From contig NZ_AWFD01000035.1 of NCBI RefSeq assembly GCF_000682735.1, positions 167,812 to 231,811 on the forward strand: a stretch of 64,000 bases of DNA, in the 5' to 3' direction. Numbering within the stretch: position 1 is the stretch's first letter; each line of letters opens with the position of its first letter. Both the position numbers and the translations under genes were made by a program. The stretch comes from Hyphomonas sp. CY54-11-8 (lineage in GTDB: Bacteria > Pseudomonadota > Alphaproteobacteria > Caulobacterales > Hyphomonadaceae). Shown piece after piece: positions 7,897 to 17,406 of the stretch. The notes beneath the pieces are model-generated. The model saw only the letters and a list, made by a program, of their open reading frames with translations, did no database searches and was not told the DNA's origin.

Positions 7897-10038
7897 ATGC
7901 GCAAGAAACTACTCGCAACTGTCGCAATCGCGGCAGTCTGTTTCGGAGGTCCTGCGTTAGCCGAAGAGGCGATCGTCAATCAGAGCGGTGCTGGCAACAC
8001 AGCAGACGTCGACCAGACGCTGGATGCCGACCTGGTAACGACCGGGCTGGTAAGCAATGAAAACGTCGCGACGGTGGACCAGACGGGGGACCTGAATGAC
8101 GCGACGGTTCGTCAGGGGCATACGCCTCCTGGAATTGATGATTTTGCCATCGCTGTAAACGAAGCCGATATCGATCAGGTGAGCGAGGTGGGCTCGGCTG
8201 TCGGGAACGTGGCGGATGTGACCCAGTTCTCTGACATCAGTGCCGGCGCTGCGCCGAATCTGACGGATGTAGATCAGTATACCGCGGGCGTCGTTTCCCA
8301 GACAGCGATCGTAACGCAAGTGGGGGGACAAGGTAACTCCGCCACTGTGGCGCAGGGGCAGGACTTTGATGCGGACGAAGGAGGGGAAGTCGCTTCCGTC
8401 GCGCAGACAGGCTCTGACAACTTGGCCACGGTAACACAGGGCGGCACGGTCGATTATGCGACCGTCACCCAGGCTGGTCTATCCAACAACGCCGACGTAG
8501 ATCAGGAAGGTGAAGGTGGAGTTGCATCGATCGAGCAGACAGGGAACGACAATAGCTCTGTTCTGAGCCAGGACGGTATCGGCGCTTATGCCGACAACGT
8601 TCAGACAGGTAATGACAACTCGTCGCTCATCACCCAGGTCGACGATTCGCCGAACGGCTCCATCGGTATCGACAACGCCTACAATGCTGATCCGGAATCG
8701 ACCGTCCTGCAATATGGCGATGACAACGCTTCACAGGTGGTTCAGTCGAACCTCGGCGGAGGCTTCAACCAAGTGGCTAACGTCACCCAGAACGGCAATG
8801 CCAACATATCAGACGTTGCGCAGACGGGTACCGGCCCCAATTTCACCGGCACGCTTCGTACAATCGTGAATCAAACCGGTGGTTCCGACTCGAGTGTGGC
8901 CCAGACCGCTACCGGTGGTGACGCCAAGAACGTCTTCGCGACGGTCAACCAGTCTGGTGCGTCCATTTCCGAAGTTACCCAGACAGCTGACGGATTGCGG
9001 GCAGCTGGTATCTCCGCGAATGTTACCCAGGATGGTGGTTCGACTTCCTACGTGACCCAGACCGTCGACAACCCATCGACCACCTGGGGAGGCTCTGTCA
9101 TTTCGGGCGATGTGTCCGCCGTGGTCAATCAGAACGGTGGCTCCACTGCGAACGTGACCCAGGCCATCTACGGCAACGGGTCGACCGGTATTTCAGCAGA
9201 TGTCACACAGGACAACGGCGCAATCGCCAATGTCACGCAGACAATGAACGGGGACGGTGAAAGCAATATGGCGGCCATCGTGAATCAGGATGGTGCCAGC
9301 ACGACCAATGTGACGCAGACCTTCAATGAAGATAACACGAAGGACTTCATGGCGACGGTCAATCAGTTCGGAGACGGAAACCTGGTCAATGTCAATCAGT
9401 ATGACAATGTGCCTGAAGCCGGCATCCAGGCTGATTTCAGTGTGACGGCGGATGTCTACCAGGATGGTGGCGGAAACTCTGCGGACGTGACCCAGGAAGG
9501 CCGAGTCTGGCAGGACAACACGTTGAACGCTTATGTTACGCAGGTCGGTGATGACAACCAGGCTGAGGTAACCCAGACTGGCAAGTCCAATACCGGTACG
9601 ATCGATCAGATTGGCGGAGCTTCGTTCAACATGGCGAGCATTGACCAGTCGGGTTATGGTAACGGCGCTCAGATCACGCAAACCGGCTACTATAACACGG
9701 CCGATGTGCTGCAGCGGTCGGGGCGCGATAGCGCAACGATCACGCAGAGCGGAAACGGAAACGATGCCGACATCCAGCAGACCGGATCGAGTGCAAACTT
9801 CAGCCGGGACCGGGTTGCTGAAATCACTCAGTCGGGTGACGATAATGACGCCTTGATCCAGCAGACGGTAAACGAACTGTCTCAAGCGACCATTGTGCAG
9901 TCGACGGATGGCAACGACGCAACCATCATTCAGGCAGGTGCAAGCAACACCGCAGGCATCTATCAGACGGTTGCCGGCGGTGGTATAGCATCGATCACGC
10001 AGAACGGTGCTGGCAATATGGCCACGATCAACCAGTAG
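7897..10038 (+). CDS. csgA: Giant major curlin (CsgA-like amyloid subunit)
   Basis: Secreted structural subunit of curli-type amyloid fibres. ATG 7897 is chosen over 7879 because AAGGAG at 7884-7889 sits 7 nt before it and it gives a clean signal peptide (MRKKLLATVAIAAVCFGG, then PALA). The mature protein, about 690 residues, is built almost wholly of the curlin pattern x-V-x-Q-x-G-x-x-N-x-A-x-V-x-Q. I count about 52 strand motifs ending in Q, or about 26 two-strand units. E. coli CsgA has 5 units in 151 residues. The central part (about 320-480) uses variant turns rich in GGST and GAS. The protein ends in a strand (NMATINQ), as curlins do. A hairpin follows directly. Confidence 0.93.
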   Translation: MRKKLLATVAIAAVCFGGPALAEEAIVNQSGAGNTADVDQTLDADLVTTGLVSNENVATVDQTGDLNDATVRQGHTPPGIDDFAIAVNEADIDQVSEVGSAVGNVADVTQFSDISAGAAPNLTDVDQYTAGVVSQTAIVTQVGGQGNSATVAQGQDFDADEGGEVASVAQTGSDNLATVTQGGTVDYATVTQAGLSNNADVDQEGEGGVASIEQTGNDNSSVLSQDGIGAYADNVQTGNDNSSLITQVDDSPNGSIGIDNAYNADPESTVLQYGDDNASQVVQSNLGGGFNQVANVTQNGNANISDVAQTGTGPNFTGTLRTIVNQTGGSDSSVAQTATGGDAKNVFATVNQSGASISEVTQTADGLRAAGISANVTQDGGSTSYVTQTVDNPSTTWGGSVISGDVSAVVNQNGGSTANVTQAIYGNGSTGISADVTQDNGAIANVTQTMNGDGESNMAAIVNQDGASTTNVTQTFNEDNTKDFMATVNQFGDGNLVNVNQYDNVPEAGIQADFSVTADVYQDGGGNSADVTQEGRVWQDNTLNAYVTQVGDDNQAEVTQTGKSNTGTIDQIGGASFNMASIDQSGYGNGAQITQTGYYNTADVLQRSGRDSATITQSGNGNDADIQQTGSSANFSRDRVAEITQSGDDNDALIQQTVNELSQATIVQSTDGNDATIIQAGASNTAGIYQTVAGGGIASITQNGAGNMATINQ

Positions 10039-10046
10039 TACGGATC

Positions 10047-10073
10047 GCCCCGGGCCGGTTTCCGGTCCGGGGC
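10047..10073 (+). terminator. Strong hairpin after the major curlin gene
   Basis: Stem GCCCCGGGCCGG (10047-10058) with CCGGTCCGGGGC (10062-10073), one G-U pair, loop TTT, starting 8 nt after the stop codon. The downstream sequence CTCCATTTCTCC is only weakly T-rich, so it may be a partial terminator or a 3' stabiliser of the curlin mRNA that lets the lipoprotein gene be read at a lower level. Confidence 0.6.
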
Positions 10074-10105
10074 CTCCATTTCTCCAGGGTGCATCGGAAG
10101 CGCAA

Positions 10106-10744
10106 ATGAGAAGAGGAACGGGTAACGCGAAAACAGGGCGATTGGCTTTCCAGGCTGCGTCGCTATCCGTTGCTTTTTGCCTGGCGGGCTGCAGTACTGA
10201 GATCAGTCCTCAGGAATTGCTTGGCATGGTTCCCCTCAACCAACAGCCTGAAGAACCTCCGCCTCCGGTACCGGCAGCCGTCCGGCAGGAACCGGAAAAG
10301 AACAGCGACAGAATCCAGGCGGTTCAGGTCGATCAGCGTCCGGACGTCAAACAAACTGAATCACGTATCAGCCAGATACCTTCCGCTCCGGATACAGACG
10401 CCATTCTCCAGTCCGCAATTGTTGTGGATGACCCGTGTCTTGGCGATCTGGAGAACAGCGAGCAATGCCGCTCGAACCTCAAACCCAACTCCACCGGTGC
10501 CGATGCAGCAGGGGACAGCAGTATGACCCTGACAGTCGTGGCGCCGGATACAGGGCTGAAAGGCACCTTCGATGCGAGCCGGGCAGTGGATGAAATTGGC
10601 CGTGGCAGGATCGTGTCGCAAGGGGCACAGTCCGCTGGCAGTGATTTTCTTTCAGGCGCAGCGACACCGCAAATTGAACCTCCCCTACCAGGCCTTCCAA
10701 TATCCGACCTTCCGCCTGGTTCTGTGATCATCCAGCCGCAATGA
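10106..10744 (+). CDS. Lipoprotein of unknown function, last gene of the curli locus
   Basis: Not recognised. ATG 10106 gives a lipoprotein signal with lipobox LAGC after a basic start (MRRGTGNAKTGRLAFQ); the reading frame continues upstream into the curlin gene without support. The 212-residue product has a Pro-rich linker after the lipid cysteine (PEEPPPPVPAAV). The rest is low-complexity polar sequence with two central cysteines (DPCLGDLENSEQC), a possible disulfide pair, and a Pro-rich C-terminus (PPLPGLPISDLPPGSVI). It is not CsgE, CsgC or CsgH by length or pattern. Its place 67 bp after the curlin suggests a role at the fibre/outer-membrane interface. Confidence 0.75.
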   Translation: MRRGTGNAKTGRLAFQAASLSVAFCLAGCSTEISPQELLGMVPLNQQPEEPPPPVPAAVRQEPEKNSDRIQAVQVDQRPDVKQTESRISQIPSAPDTDAILQSAIVVDDPCLGDLENSEQCRSNLKPNSTGADAAGDSSMTLTVVAPDTGLKGTFDASRAVDEIGRGRIVSQGAQSAGSDFLSGAATPQIEPPLPGLPISDLPPGSVIIQPQ

Positions 10745-10772
10745 AGAACAATGCTTTGTTGGTCTGCGGCTG
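10733..10772 (+). terminator. Inverted repeat at the end of the curli locus
   Basis: CAGCCGCA (10733-10740) and TGCGGCTG (10765-10772) are perfect arms enclosing an inner AACAA/TTGTT pair. The structure spans the lipoprotein stop codon. There is no T run after it, so it is a weak terminator candidate that marks the end of the transcription unit. Confidence 0.35.
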
Positions 10773-10912
10773 TGCCCGCGCACATTCACCACCAATTTTC
10801 TCCACATTTGACCATTATGCGCTCAACTCGCGGTCAGACGAATTTTCGTGTGAAGATCGCGTGACAAGCGCGTTAACATTTCTTACGTTACGTCATTGGG
10901 GAATATGGGTTG

Positions 10913-11440
10913 ATGACGGGAATAGCTGCAAGATCTGAATCTGAGCCGGACCCAACGCCCGAAACGGTGCGTGTGATCGGTCGCGTCAAATGGTTCGACA
11001 GCGTCAAGGGCTACGGCTTCATCGTGGCGGAATCGACCTCGGATGCGAGTCTGACGGGCGATGTGATGATTCATATCACTTGCCTGCGCTCCTATGGCGA
11101 AACCTATGCCGATGAAGGCGCCCGTATTGTCTGCAATGCAATGCGGACAGAGCGCGGTTGGCAAACCGCCAGCATCATCGAGATGGAGCGCCCCAAGGCC
11201 GTTGTGGCCCGGGAGTTGGGCGTTCAGCCGGACTATGAACCGGTGATACTGAAATGGTTCAATCGTGGCCGCGGCTACGGTTTTGTACAGCGAGAAGGTA
11301 AGGATGTGGACATCTTTGTTCACGCCGTTGTCCTGCGGAAAGCCGGGTATGAAGAGATCGAACCCGGCACACCGCTTGAAGCCATTATCGAAGACGGCGC
11401 CAAGGGCGAGCACGTCACCAGCCTGAAGCCGCGCGAATAG
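10913..11440 (+). CDS. Double cold-shock-domain protein
   Basis: RNA/DNA-binding protein with two cold-shock domains in tandem, the CspC/CspD-like form common in Caulobacterales. Domain 1 (about 20-90) has RNP1 KGYGFI and a degenerate RNP2 (DVMIHI instead of the usual VFVH). Domain 2 (about 105-170) has RGYGFV and DIFVHAVV. The start is ATG 10913; a TTG directly before it is also open. The product acts in the cytoplasm, likely on mRNA structure. Followed by the DUF192 gene after 59 bp, an arrangement I recall in related bacteria. Confidence 0.9.
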   Translation: MTGIAARSESEPDPTPETVRVIGRVKWFDSVKGYGFIVAESTSDASLTGDVMIHITCLRSYGETYADEGARIVCNAMRTERGWQTASIIEMERPKAVVARELGVQPDYEPVILKWFNRGRGYGFVQREGKDVDIFVHAVVLRKAGYEEIEPGTPLEAIIEDGAKGEHVTSLKPRE

Positions 11441-11499
11441 CATTTTCCAACCGCCACGAATGCTTGCCGCTGGTCAGGCGGGCGGCTAAACCAAGGCGC

Positions 11500-11961
11500 A
11501 TGAAACGCTTTCTCGTCAGCGGCATGGCCGCCATCGCCCTCGTCCTTTCTGCGCCGGCTGCGTTGGCCGAGCTGGAAGCCAGCCCGCTTACCATCGAATC
11601 CGCGAACGGCGCCCACACCTTCACCGTGGAAATCGCTGATGAACCGGAGGAAATCACCACCGGCCTCATGAACCGCAAAAGCATGGACGCCGATGCCGGC
11701 ATGCTGTTCGATTTCGGCCAGCCGCGCGAAGCGGCCATGTGGATGAAGAACACGCTGATCCCGCTAGATATGCTGTTCATGGACCCGAACGGGAAAATCA
11801 TCGCGATCGCACGCGAAACGGTGCCGGGCTCGCTGCGGACGATCTCGCCGGGCGTGCCGGTGAAGTCGGTGCTGGAGCTGAACGGCGGTCGCGCGGCCGA
11901 GCTGGGCATCGAGCCGGGCGATGAAGTAGTTCACCCAATTTTCGGCAATACGGACGAATGA
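11500..11961 (+). CDS. DUF192 exported protein
   Basis: Periplasmic DUF192 domain protein, function unknown. ATG 11500 begins a signal peptide (MKRFLVSGMAAIALVLSAPA, then ALA). Family stretches are TTGLMNRKSMDADAGMLFDF, MWMKNTLIPLDMLFMD and SVLELNGGRAAELGIEPGDE. The reading frame upstream (11464) lacks signal-peptide character. It overlaps the following thioesterase gene by 4 bp (ATGA), so the two are translationally coupled. Confidence 0.9.
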   Translation: MKRFLVSGMAAIALVLSAPAALAELEASPLTIESANGAHTFTVEIADEPEEITTGLMNRKSMDADAGMLFDFGQPREAAMWMKNTLIPLDMLFMDPNGKIIAIARETVPGSLRTISPGVPVKSVLELNGGRAAELGIEPGDEVVHPIFGNTDE

Positions 11962-12389
11962 GCGACGGCAACGCGCTCAGACCGCCGCCGCCTGGCTTTG
12001 CCACGCGTCCCACGCGCGGCAAGTTCTCCATCCATAACGGACCGTCCTATCTGGCGACCGGCGAGGGAGACCTGCGCAGCGGCATCTGGGTGCTGGACCG
12101 GCACTGTAACGGCATGGGGTTCATGCATGGCGGCATGATCTGCGCCTTCGCAGACAGTGCGCTCGCCTGGGCGGTGTGGTCAGCGACCGAGCGCATGTCC
12201 GTCACCATAAAGCTGACCATGGAATTCATGGGCATCGTGCCGGAAGGGACGTGGCTGGAAGCCCACCCGCAGGTGAAGGGCGTGGACGGTGATCTTGTTC
12301 ACGTCATGGCCGACATGAAGATTGAAGATGGCACGCTCGTGGCACGGGCCGATGCGGTCTTCCGGTCCCTGCGGCGCCGGAAGACCTGA
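11958..12389 (+). CDS. PaaI-type hotdog thioesterase
   Basis: Probable acyl-CoA thioesterase of the hotdog fold, cytoplasmic, 143 residues. The key segment HCNGMGFMHGGMICAFADSA carries the HGG loop and the following acidic residue that make up the PaaI/4HBT active site. The downstream strands SVTIKLTMEFMGIVPEGTWL fit the fold. The start ATG overlaps the DUF192 stop (ATGA). Convergent with the acyl-CoA synthetase, 7 bp apart, but no operon link since that gene is on the other strand. The acyl substrate is unknown. Confidence 0.85.
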   Translation: MSDGNALRPPPPGFATRPTRGKFSIHNGPSYLATGEGDLRSGIWVLDRHCNGMGFMHGGMICAFADSALAWAVWSATERMSVTIKLTMEFMGIVPEGTWLEAHPQVKGVDGDLVHVMADMKIEDGTLVARADAVFRSLRRRKT

Positions 12390-12396
12390 TTGCCGG

Positions 12397-14019
12397 TCAG
12401 GCGCTGATGCCGAGCTCAGAGAGCGCGAACGCCTTGATGGATTTGTAGTCCGCCTTGCCATTCACGGCGCGGCCCAGATCATCCTTGAAGAGGATGCGCT
12501 TGGGTGCCTTGTAGTGGGCGAGCTTGGTTTTCACGAATTCCCGCAGAGACGCTTCGTCAGCCTGTCCATCCAGTGCGACCACCGCGGTGATGGCCTGGCC
12601 CCATTTGTCATCAGGCACGCCGACCACGAGCGCATCCTTCACGGCGTCATGCGCCTTCAGTGCTTCCTCGACCTCTTCGGGATAGACTTTCTCACCGGCC
12701 GTGTTGATGCAGTTGGAACCGCGACCGAGCAGCGTGATCGTGCCATCCGTCTCCACAGTGCACCAGTCACCAGGCACCGAGTAACGCTCTCCATTGATCA
12801 TCTTGAACGTCTTTTCGGACTTCTCCGGATCCTTGTAGTAGCCGAGCGGCACAGCGCCACCGCGGGCAATGAAGCCGGCTTCGCCGCTGCCCGGCACGAC
12901 TTCGCGGCCGTCTTCGGTGAACACTTTGCACTTCGAGCCGATTTCGAATTTTGACGTCTTCACTTCGCCATCCGCCGTCATCACGGAGGAGCCGAAACCA
13001 ACCGCTTCAGAGGCGCCGAAACTGTCGGTCAGGGCGGCATTCGGCATGTGGCGCAGCAGGCCGCGCTTGACCTCAGTGCTCCACATCACCCCGGAGGAGA
13101 TGATGCCCACGACGGAGTCGAGCTTGTGCTTGCCGGGATTGGCGTCGAGATAAGCCAGCATCGGCTTGCCGAAGGCGTCGCCCACGATAGCCATGTTGGT
13201 CACGCCCTCACGCTCGACCGTTTCGAAAAGGTTCTCCGGATCGAAATGCTTGTTTTCGGTCAGGGTCACAATGGTGCCACCGCCCATCATCGAGCCCATG
13301 GCTGTGAACAGGCCTGTACCATGCATAAGAGGGCAGGCGGGCACGTTGCGCACATGGCGGCCCAGTGCCTGCGCAGCCATCACCTGCTCGTCCATGTTTT
13401 TCGGCACGGGCAGGCCGGCAGCCTCCGCGCCCTCCATGCCTGCGCTGCGCCAGATCTGGTGGGACCACATCACACCTTTCGGCATGCCGGTCGTGCCGCC
13501 GGTGTAGAGGAACAGCAAGTCGTCGCCGGAGCGCGGAATACCCAGTGGGGAGGGATCACCCGTGGTTGCGAGTTCTTCATAAGCGACAGCGAAGTCCGCT
13601 GTCTTACCGCCGCCAACCTGCACCCAGGCGACCACGTTCGGCAGGCGCGGCTGCACTTTCTCCACCTGGTCCATGAATTCGACATCGAAGAACACGACGG
13701 TCGAGTCGGAATTGTCGAAGATGTAGAACAGCTCGTCTTCGAGATAGCGGTAATTGACGTTCACATGCGTCAGCCGGCCTTTGAAACAGGCGGCGAGGCC
13801 TTCCATGTATTCCGGCTGGTTACGCATGTAGAAGCCGGCCTTGTCGCCGACTTTCGCGCCGCGGGCCAGCAGGTTGCGGGCCAGGCGGTTCGATCGGGCC
13901 GTCATGTCAGGCCACGAAATGCGGCGCTCGCCATGGATCAGCGCCATGTCTTCCGGCCCGAGGGCGGCGCCCACTGCATCCAGAATATCGCCAAGGTTCC
14001 AGAAATTAAGCTCGGTCAT
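12397..14019 (-). CDS. Acyl-CoA synthetase (AMP-forming, FadD-like)
   Basis: Activates a carboxylic acid to its CoA thioester through an acyl-adenylate. The 540-residue product has the AMP-binding P-loop LYTGGTTGMPKGVMWSH (about 172-188), the adenine/acyl region DSFGASEAVGFGSSV and the hinge region LGRGSNCINTAGEKVYPEEV. The catalytic lysine near the C-terminus is in AVNGKADYK. GGAGGAAAC lies directly upstream of the ATG. The sequence style (MWSHQIWRSAGMEGAEAAG) matches the fatty-acid or steroid side-chain CoA ligases of actinobacteria and alphaproteobacteria. The substrate cannot be fixed. It is monocistronic on the reverse strand, upstream of nothing co-oriented within 1.6 kb except groESL. 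Confidence 0.9.
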   Translation of the reverse strand: MTELNFWNLGDILDAVGAALGPEDMALIHGERRISWPDMTARSNRLARNLLARGAKVGDKAGFYMRNQPEYMEGLAACFKGRLTHVNVNYRYLEDELFYIFDNSDSTVVFFDVEFMDQVEKVQPRLPNVVAWVQVGGGKTADFAVAYEELATTGDPSPLGIPRSGDDLLFLYTGGTTGMPKGVMWSHQIWRSAGMEGAEAAGLPVPKNMDEQVMAAQALGRHVRNVPACPLMHGTGLFTAMGSMMGGGTIVTLTENKHFDPENLFETVEREGVTNMAIVGDAFGKPMLAYLDANPGKHKLDSVVGIISSGVMWSTEVKRGLLRHMPNAALTDSFGASEAVGFGSSVMTADGEVKTSKFEIGSKCKVFTEDGREVVPGSGEAGFIARGGAVPLGYYKDPEKSEKTFKMINGERYSVPGDWCTVETDGTITLLGRGSNCINTAGEKVYPEEVEEALKAHDAVKDALVVGVPDDKWGQAITAVVALDGQADEASLREFVKTKLAHYKAPKRILFKDDLGRAVNGKADYKSIKAFALSELGISA

Positions 14020-14145
14020 GGGTTTCCTCCGTGTTCTGCCCCTCAGCAGGTCACCTTCAGGCGAAGGCGCCGCCGGTCTTATTGCCGGCTTGCCGGGGCA
14101 GATTCCTGGAAGATCGTATCAGTGCCGTTGCGGTCATCAATGGCC

Positions 14146-14181
14146 AAAACAAAGACGGCCCTCCGATTTCGGAGGGCCGTC
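14146..14181 (-). terminator. Rho-independent terminator of groESL
   Basis: Perfect 13-bp stem (GACGGCCCTCCGA 14154-14166 with TCGGAGGGCCGTC 14169-14181) and a 2-nt loop. On the reverse strand it is followed by TTTGTTTT. It starts 35 nt after the groL stop codon. Confidence 0.9.
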
Positions 14182-14216
14182 CCAAGGTCATTCCGCGAGG
14201 GAATGGGCAGATTGGC

Positions 14217-15905
<1,689 letters not shown>

Positions 15906-15918
15906 TCAGGGGCGGAGA

Positions 15919-16209
15919 TTACTTCTCCAGCACACCCATGATGTCGCTCTCCTTCATGATGAGCAGGTCTTCGCCGTCGATTTTGACTTCGGTGCCGGAC
16001 CATTTGCCGAATAGGACGCGGTCGCCCTTTTTCACGTCCAGCGCGATGACTTTTCCGTCGTCACCGACAGCACCTTTACCAACTGCAACGACTTCACCTT
16101 CCTGCGGCTTTTCTTTTGCCGTGTCGGGGATGATGATGCCGCCCTTGGTCTTTTCCTCTTCCTTGACGCGGCGTACGACGACGCGATCGTGCAGGGGACG
16201 AAGTTTCAT
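15919..16209 (-). CDS. groS: GroES co-chaperonin
   Basis: 10-kDa heptameric lid for GroEL. At 96 residues it has family length. The start [19 protein letters not shown], the mobile loop [16 protein letters not shown] and [20 protein letters not shown] are diagnostic. First gene of the reverse-strand groES-groEL operon, with promoter and CIRCE between 16283 and 16348. Confidence 0.98.
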   Translation of the reverse strand: MKLRPLHDRVVVRRVKEEEKTKGGIIIPDTAKEKPQEGEVVAVGKGAVGDDGKVIALDVKKGDRVLFGKWSGTEVKIDGEDLLIMKESDIMGVLEK

Positions 16210-16282
16210 GGCTTTTGCCCTCTAGTCTTCAGATTGCGAGTTTGAATTGATCTCACGGGAGCCAGCGACCGGTAAAGGCGAA

Positions 16283-16309
16283 TTAGCACTCACCCATACC
16301 GACTGCTAG
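16283..16309 (-). promoter_or_regulatory. CIRCE element (HrcA operator) of groESL
   Basis: TTAGCACTC (16283-16291), 9-nt spacer, GACTGCTAG (16301-16309). The consensus is TTAGCACTC-N9-GAGTGCTAA: the left arm is perfect and the right arm has two mismatches. It lies just downstream of the predicted start site, the usual place for HrcA repression. Confidence 0.9.
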
Positions 16310-16319
16310 CGGTGGCTCG

Positions 16320-16348
16320 GACGTAGGGCGCGGACTGGGTAGCGTCAA
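16320..16348 (-). promoter_or_regulatory. Probable sigma70-type promoter of groESL
   Basis: Reverse-strand TTGACG (16343-16348), 17-nt spacer, TACGTC (16320-16325). The -10 box is weak, but the spacing is right and transcription would begin near 16313, immediately before CIRCE. No sigma32-type site is obvious. Confidence 0.55.
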
Positions 16349-16591
16349 CTGGATAATTGCAAAATTTTTTTGCCATTCCTGGCCAGCTCAGCCGGTGGCC
16401 ATGCGCCGTGGAAGGGGTACCGGTTTCAACGAGAGGGTGAGGGCCGATCAGGCGTCATCAACCTGTTGCCAGAGTCTGAAGCCCTGTCGCCAAATTTGCG
16501 TCCCCGCTTTGTCGGGGTGGTAGCCATTATGTGTAATAACCATCGCACATCCCGGCAGGATACCGGGCGCAAGGCTAGGAGACGGCAGCGA

Positions 16592-17347
16592 ATGAGCTCG
16601 TACGCACGTGATATCAAGGATTCTCTGACGTTCTTCGTCTTTGTTGCAACGACGGCGCTCTGTCTGTCGTTCACCTTCTCCGTCTTTGTTTACCAGATGG
16701 GCGTGCTGGACGATCCGCAGCGTTTCCTCGTCGCGAACCTCGTTGCGGCGGCCTGTGTGGCCATTCCGACGGCGACCATCGCCTCGCAGCATGAATTCCA
16801 GCTGAAGCGCTATCAGCGCCAGCTTGAATCGCTCGCATCGACCGATCCGCTGACCGGCCTCCTGAACCGCCGCTTCTTCCGCATTTCGGCTGAAGACGAG
16901 ATGCATCGCCAGCGCCGCGCGGGCGGCATGGCCGCAATTGTCCTGTTCGACCTCGACCAGTTCAAGCAGATCAATGACCGTCATGGCCATCAGGCTGGCG
17001 ACGCGATGCTGAAGCGGATTGCCGAGATCGCCTATTCCGAACTTCGCGGACCGTTCGACAAGCTGGGCCGCTGGGGCGGGGAGGAATTCGTGGTGCTGCT
17101 GTCCAACGTCAATCGCGATCAGGCCTGGCTCGTTTGTGACCGTCTACGCGAGCGGCTGGAACACGCCGAGATCGAGTATGACGGGAAGACCTTGTCGGTG
17201 ACCGCCAGCTTCGGTTTCGAAATGCTGACGTCCGACGCATCGCTCGACCGCGTTCTGGAATCGGCGGACCGCGCGCTCTATGTCTCCAAAACGACGGGCC
17301 GCAACCGCGTCACCTATGCCGGACCGCGCCTCGCCGCAACGGCCTAA
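16592..17347 (+). CDS. Membrane diguanylate cyclase (GGDEF)
   Basis: Makes cyclic di-GMP from two GTP. ATG 16592 is chosen because GGAGA lies 9 nt upstream and the upstream frame lacks coding character. The 251-residue product has two membrane segments (about 13-38 and 47-66) and one GGDEF domain (about 85-245) with ASTDPLTGLLNRRFF, FDLDQFKQINDRHGHQAGD and the active-site loop RWGGEEFVVLL. There is no EAL domain. Residues ahead of GGEEF read RGPFDKLGRW, so the inhibitory RxxD motif is not in register and product inhibition is probably absent. A short periplasmic loop gives little room for ligand sensing. It could feed c-di-GMP to biofilm traits such as the curli locus 6 kb away, but nothing in the sequence links them. 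Confidence 0.92.
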   Translation: MSSYARDIKDSLTFFVFVATTALCLSFTFSVFVYQMGVLDDPQRFLVANLVAAACVAIPTATIASQHEFQLKRYQRQLESLASTDPLTGLLNRRFFRISAEDEMHRQRRAGGMAAIVLFDLDQFKQINDRHGHQAGDAMLKRIAEIAYSELRGPFDKLGRWGGEEFVVLLSNVNRDQAWLVCDRLRERLEHAEIEYDGKTLSVTASFGFEMLTSDASLDRVLESADRALYVSKTTGRNRVTYAGPRLAATA

Positions 17348-17406
17348 CCGGTCCGGGCTGGATTCCCGCCTTTCCGCACGGCATGAATGCGTGAAGGGGA
17401 AACGCC

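Larger units (their letters stand above)
16210..16591. other. Intergenic region between groES and the diguanylate cyclase
   Basis: This 382-bp gap holds the groESL leader, CIRCE operator and promoter (16283-16348). From 16349 to 16591 I see only the leader of the diguanylate cyclase. An open frame extends upstream of that gene's ATG but has no ribosome site or coding character. Confidence 0.6.

Noticed and set aside
9193..9885. 230-codon reverse frame opposite the giant curlin
   Set aside because: The open frame results from repeated codons of the curlin. The product has no known domain.
7897..10038. Repetitive DNA of the curlin gene read as a CRISPR or tandem-repeat array
   Set aside because: Repeats are protein-level strand motifs with degenerate codons and no fixed unit length, and there is one continuous open frame with signal peptide and ribosome site.
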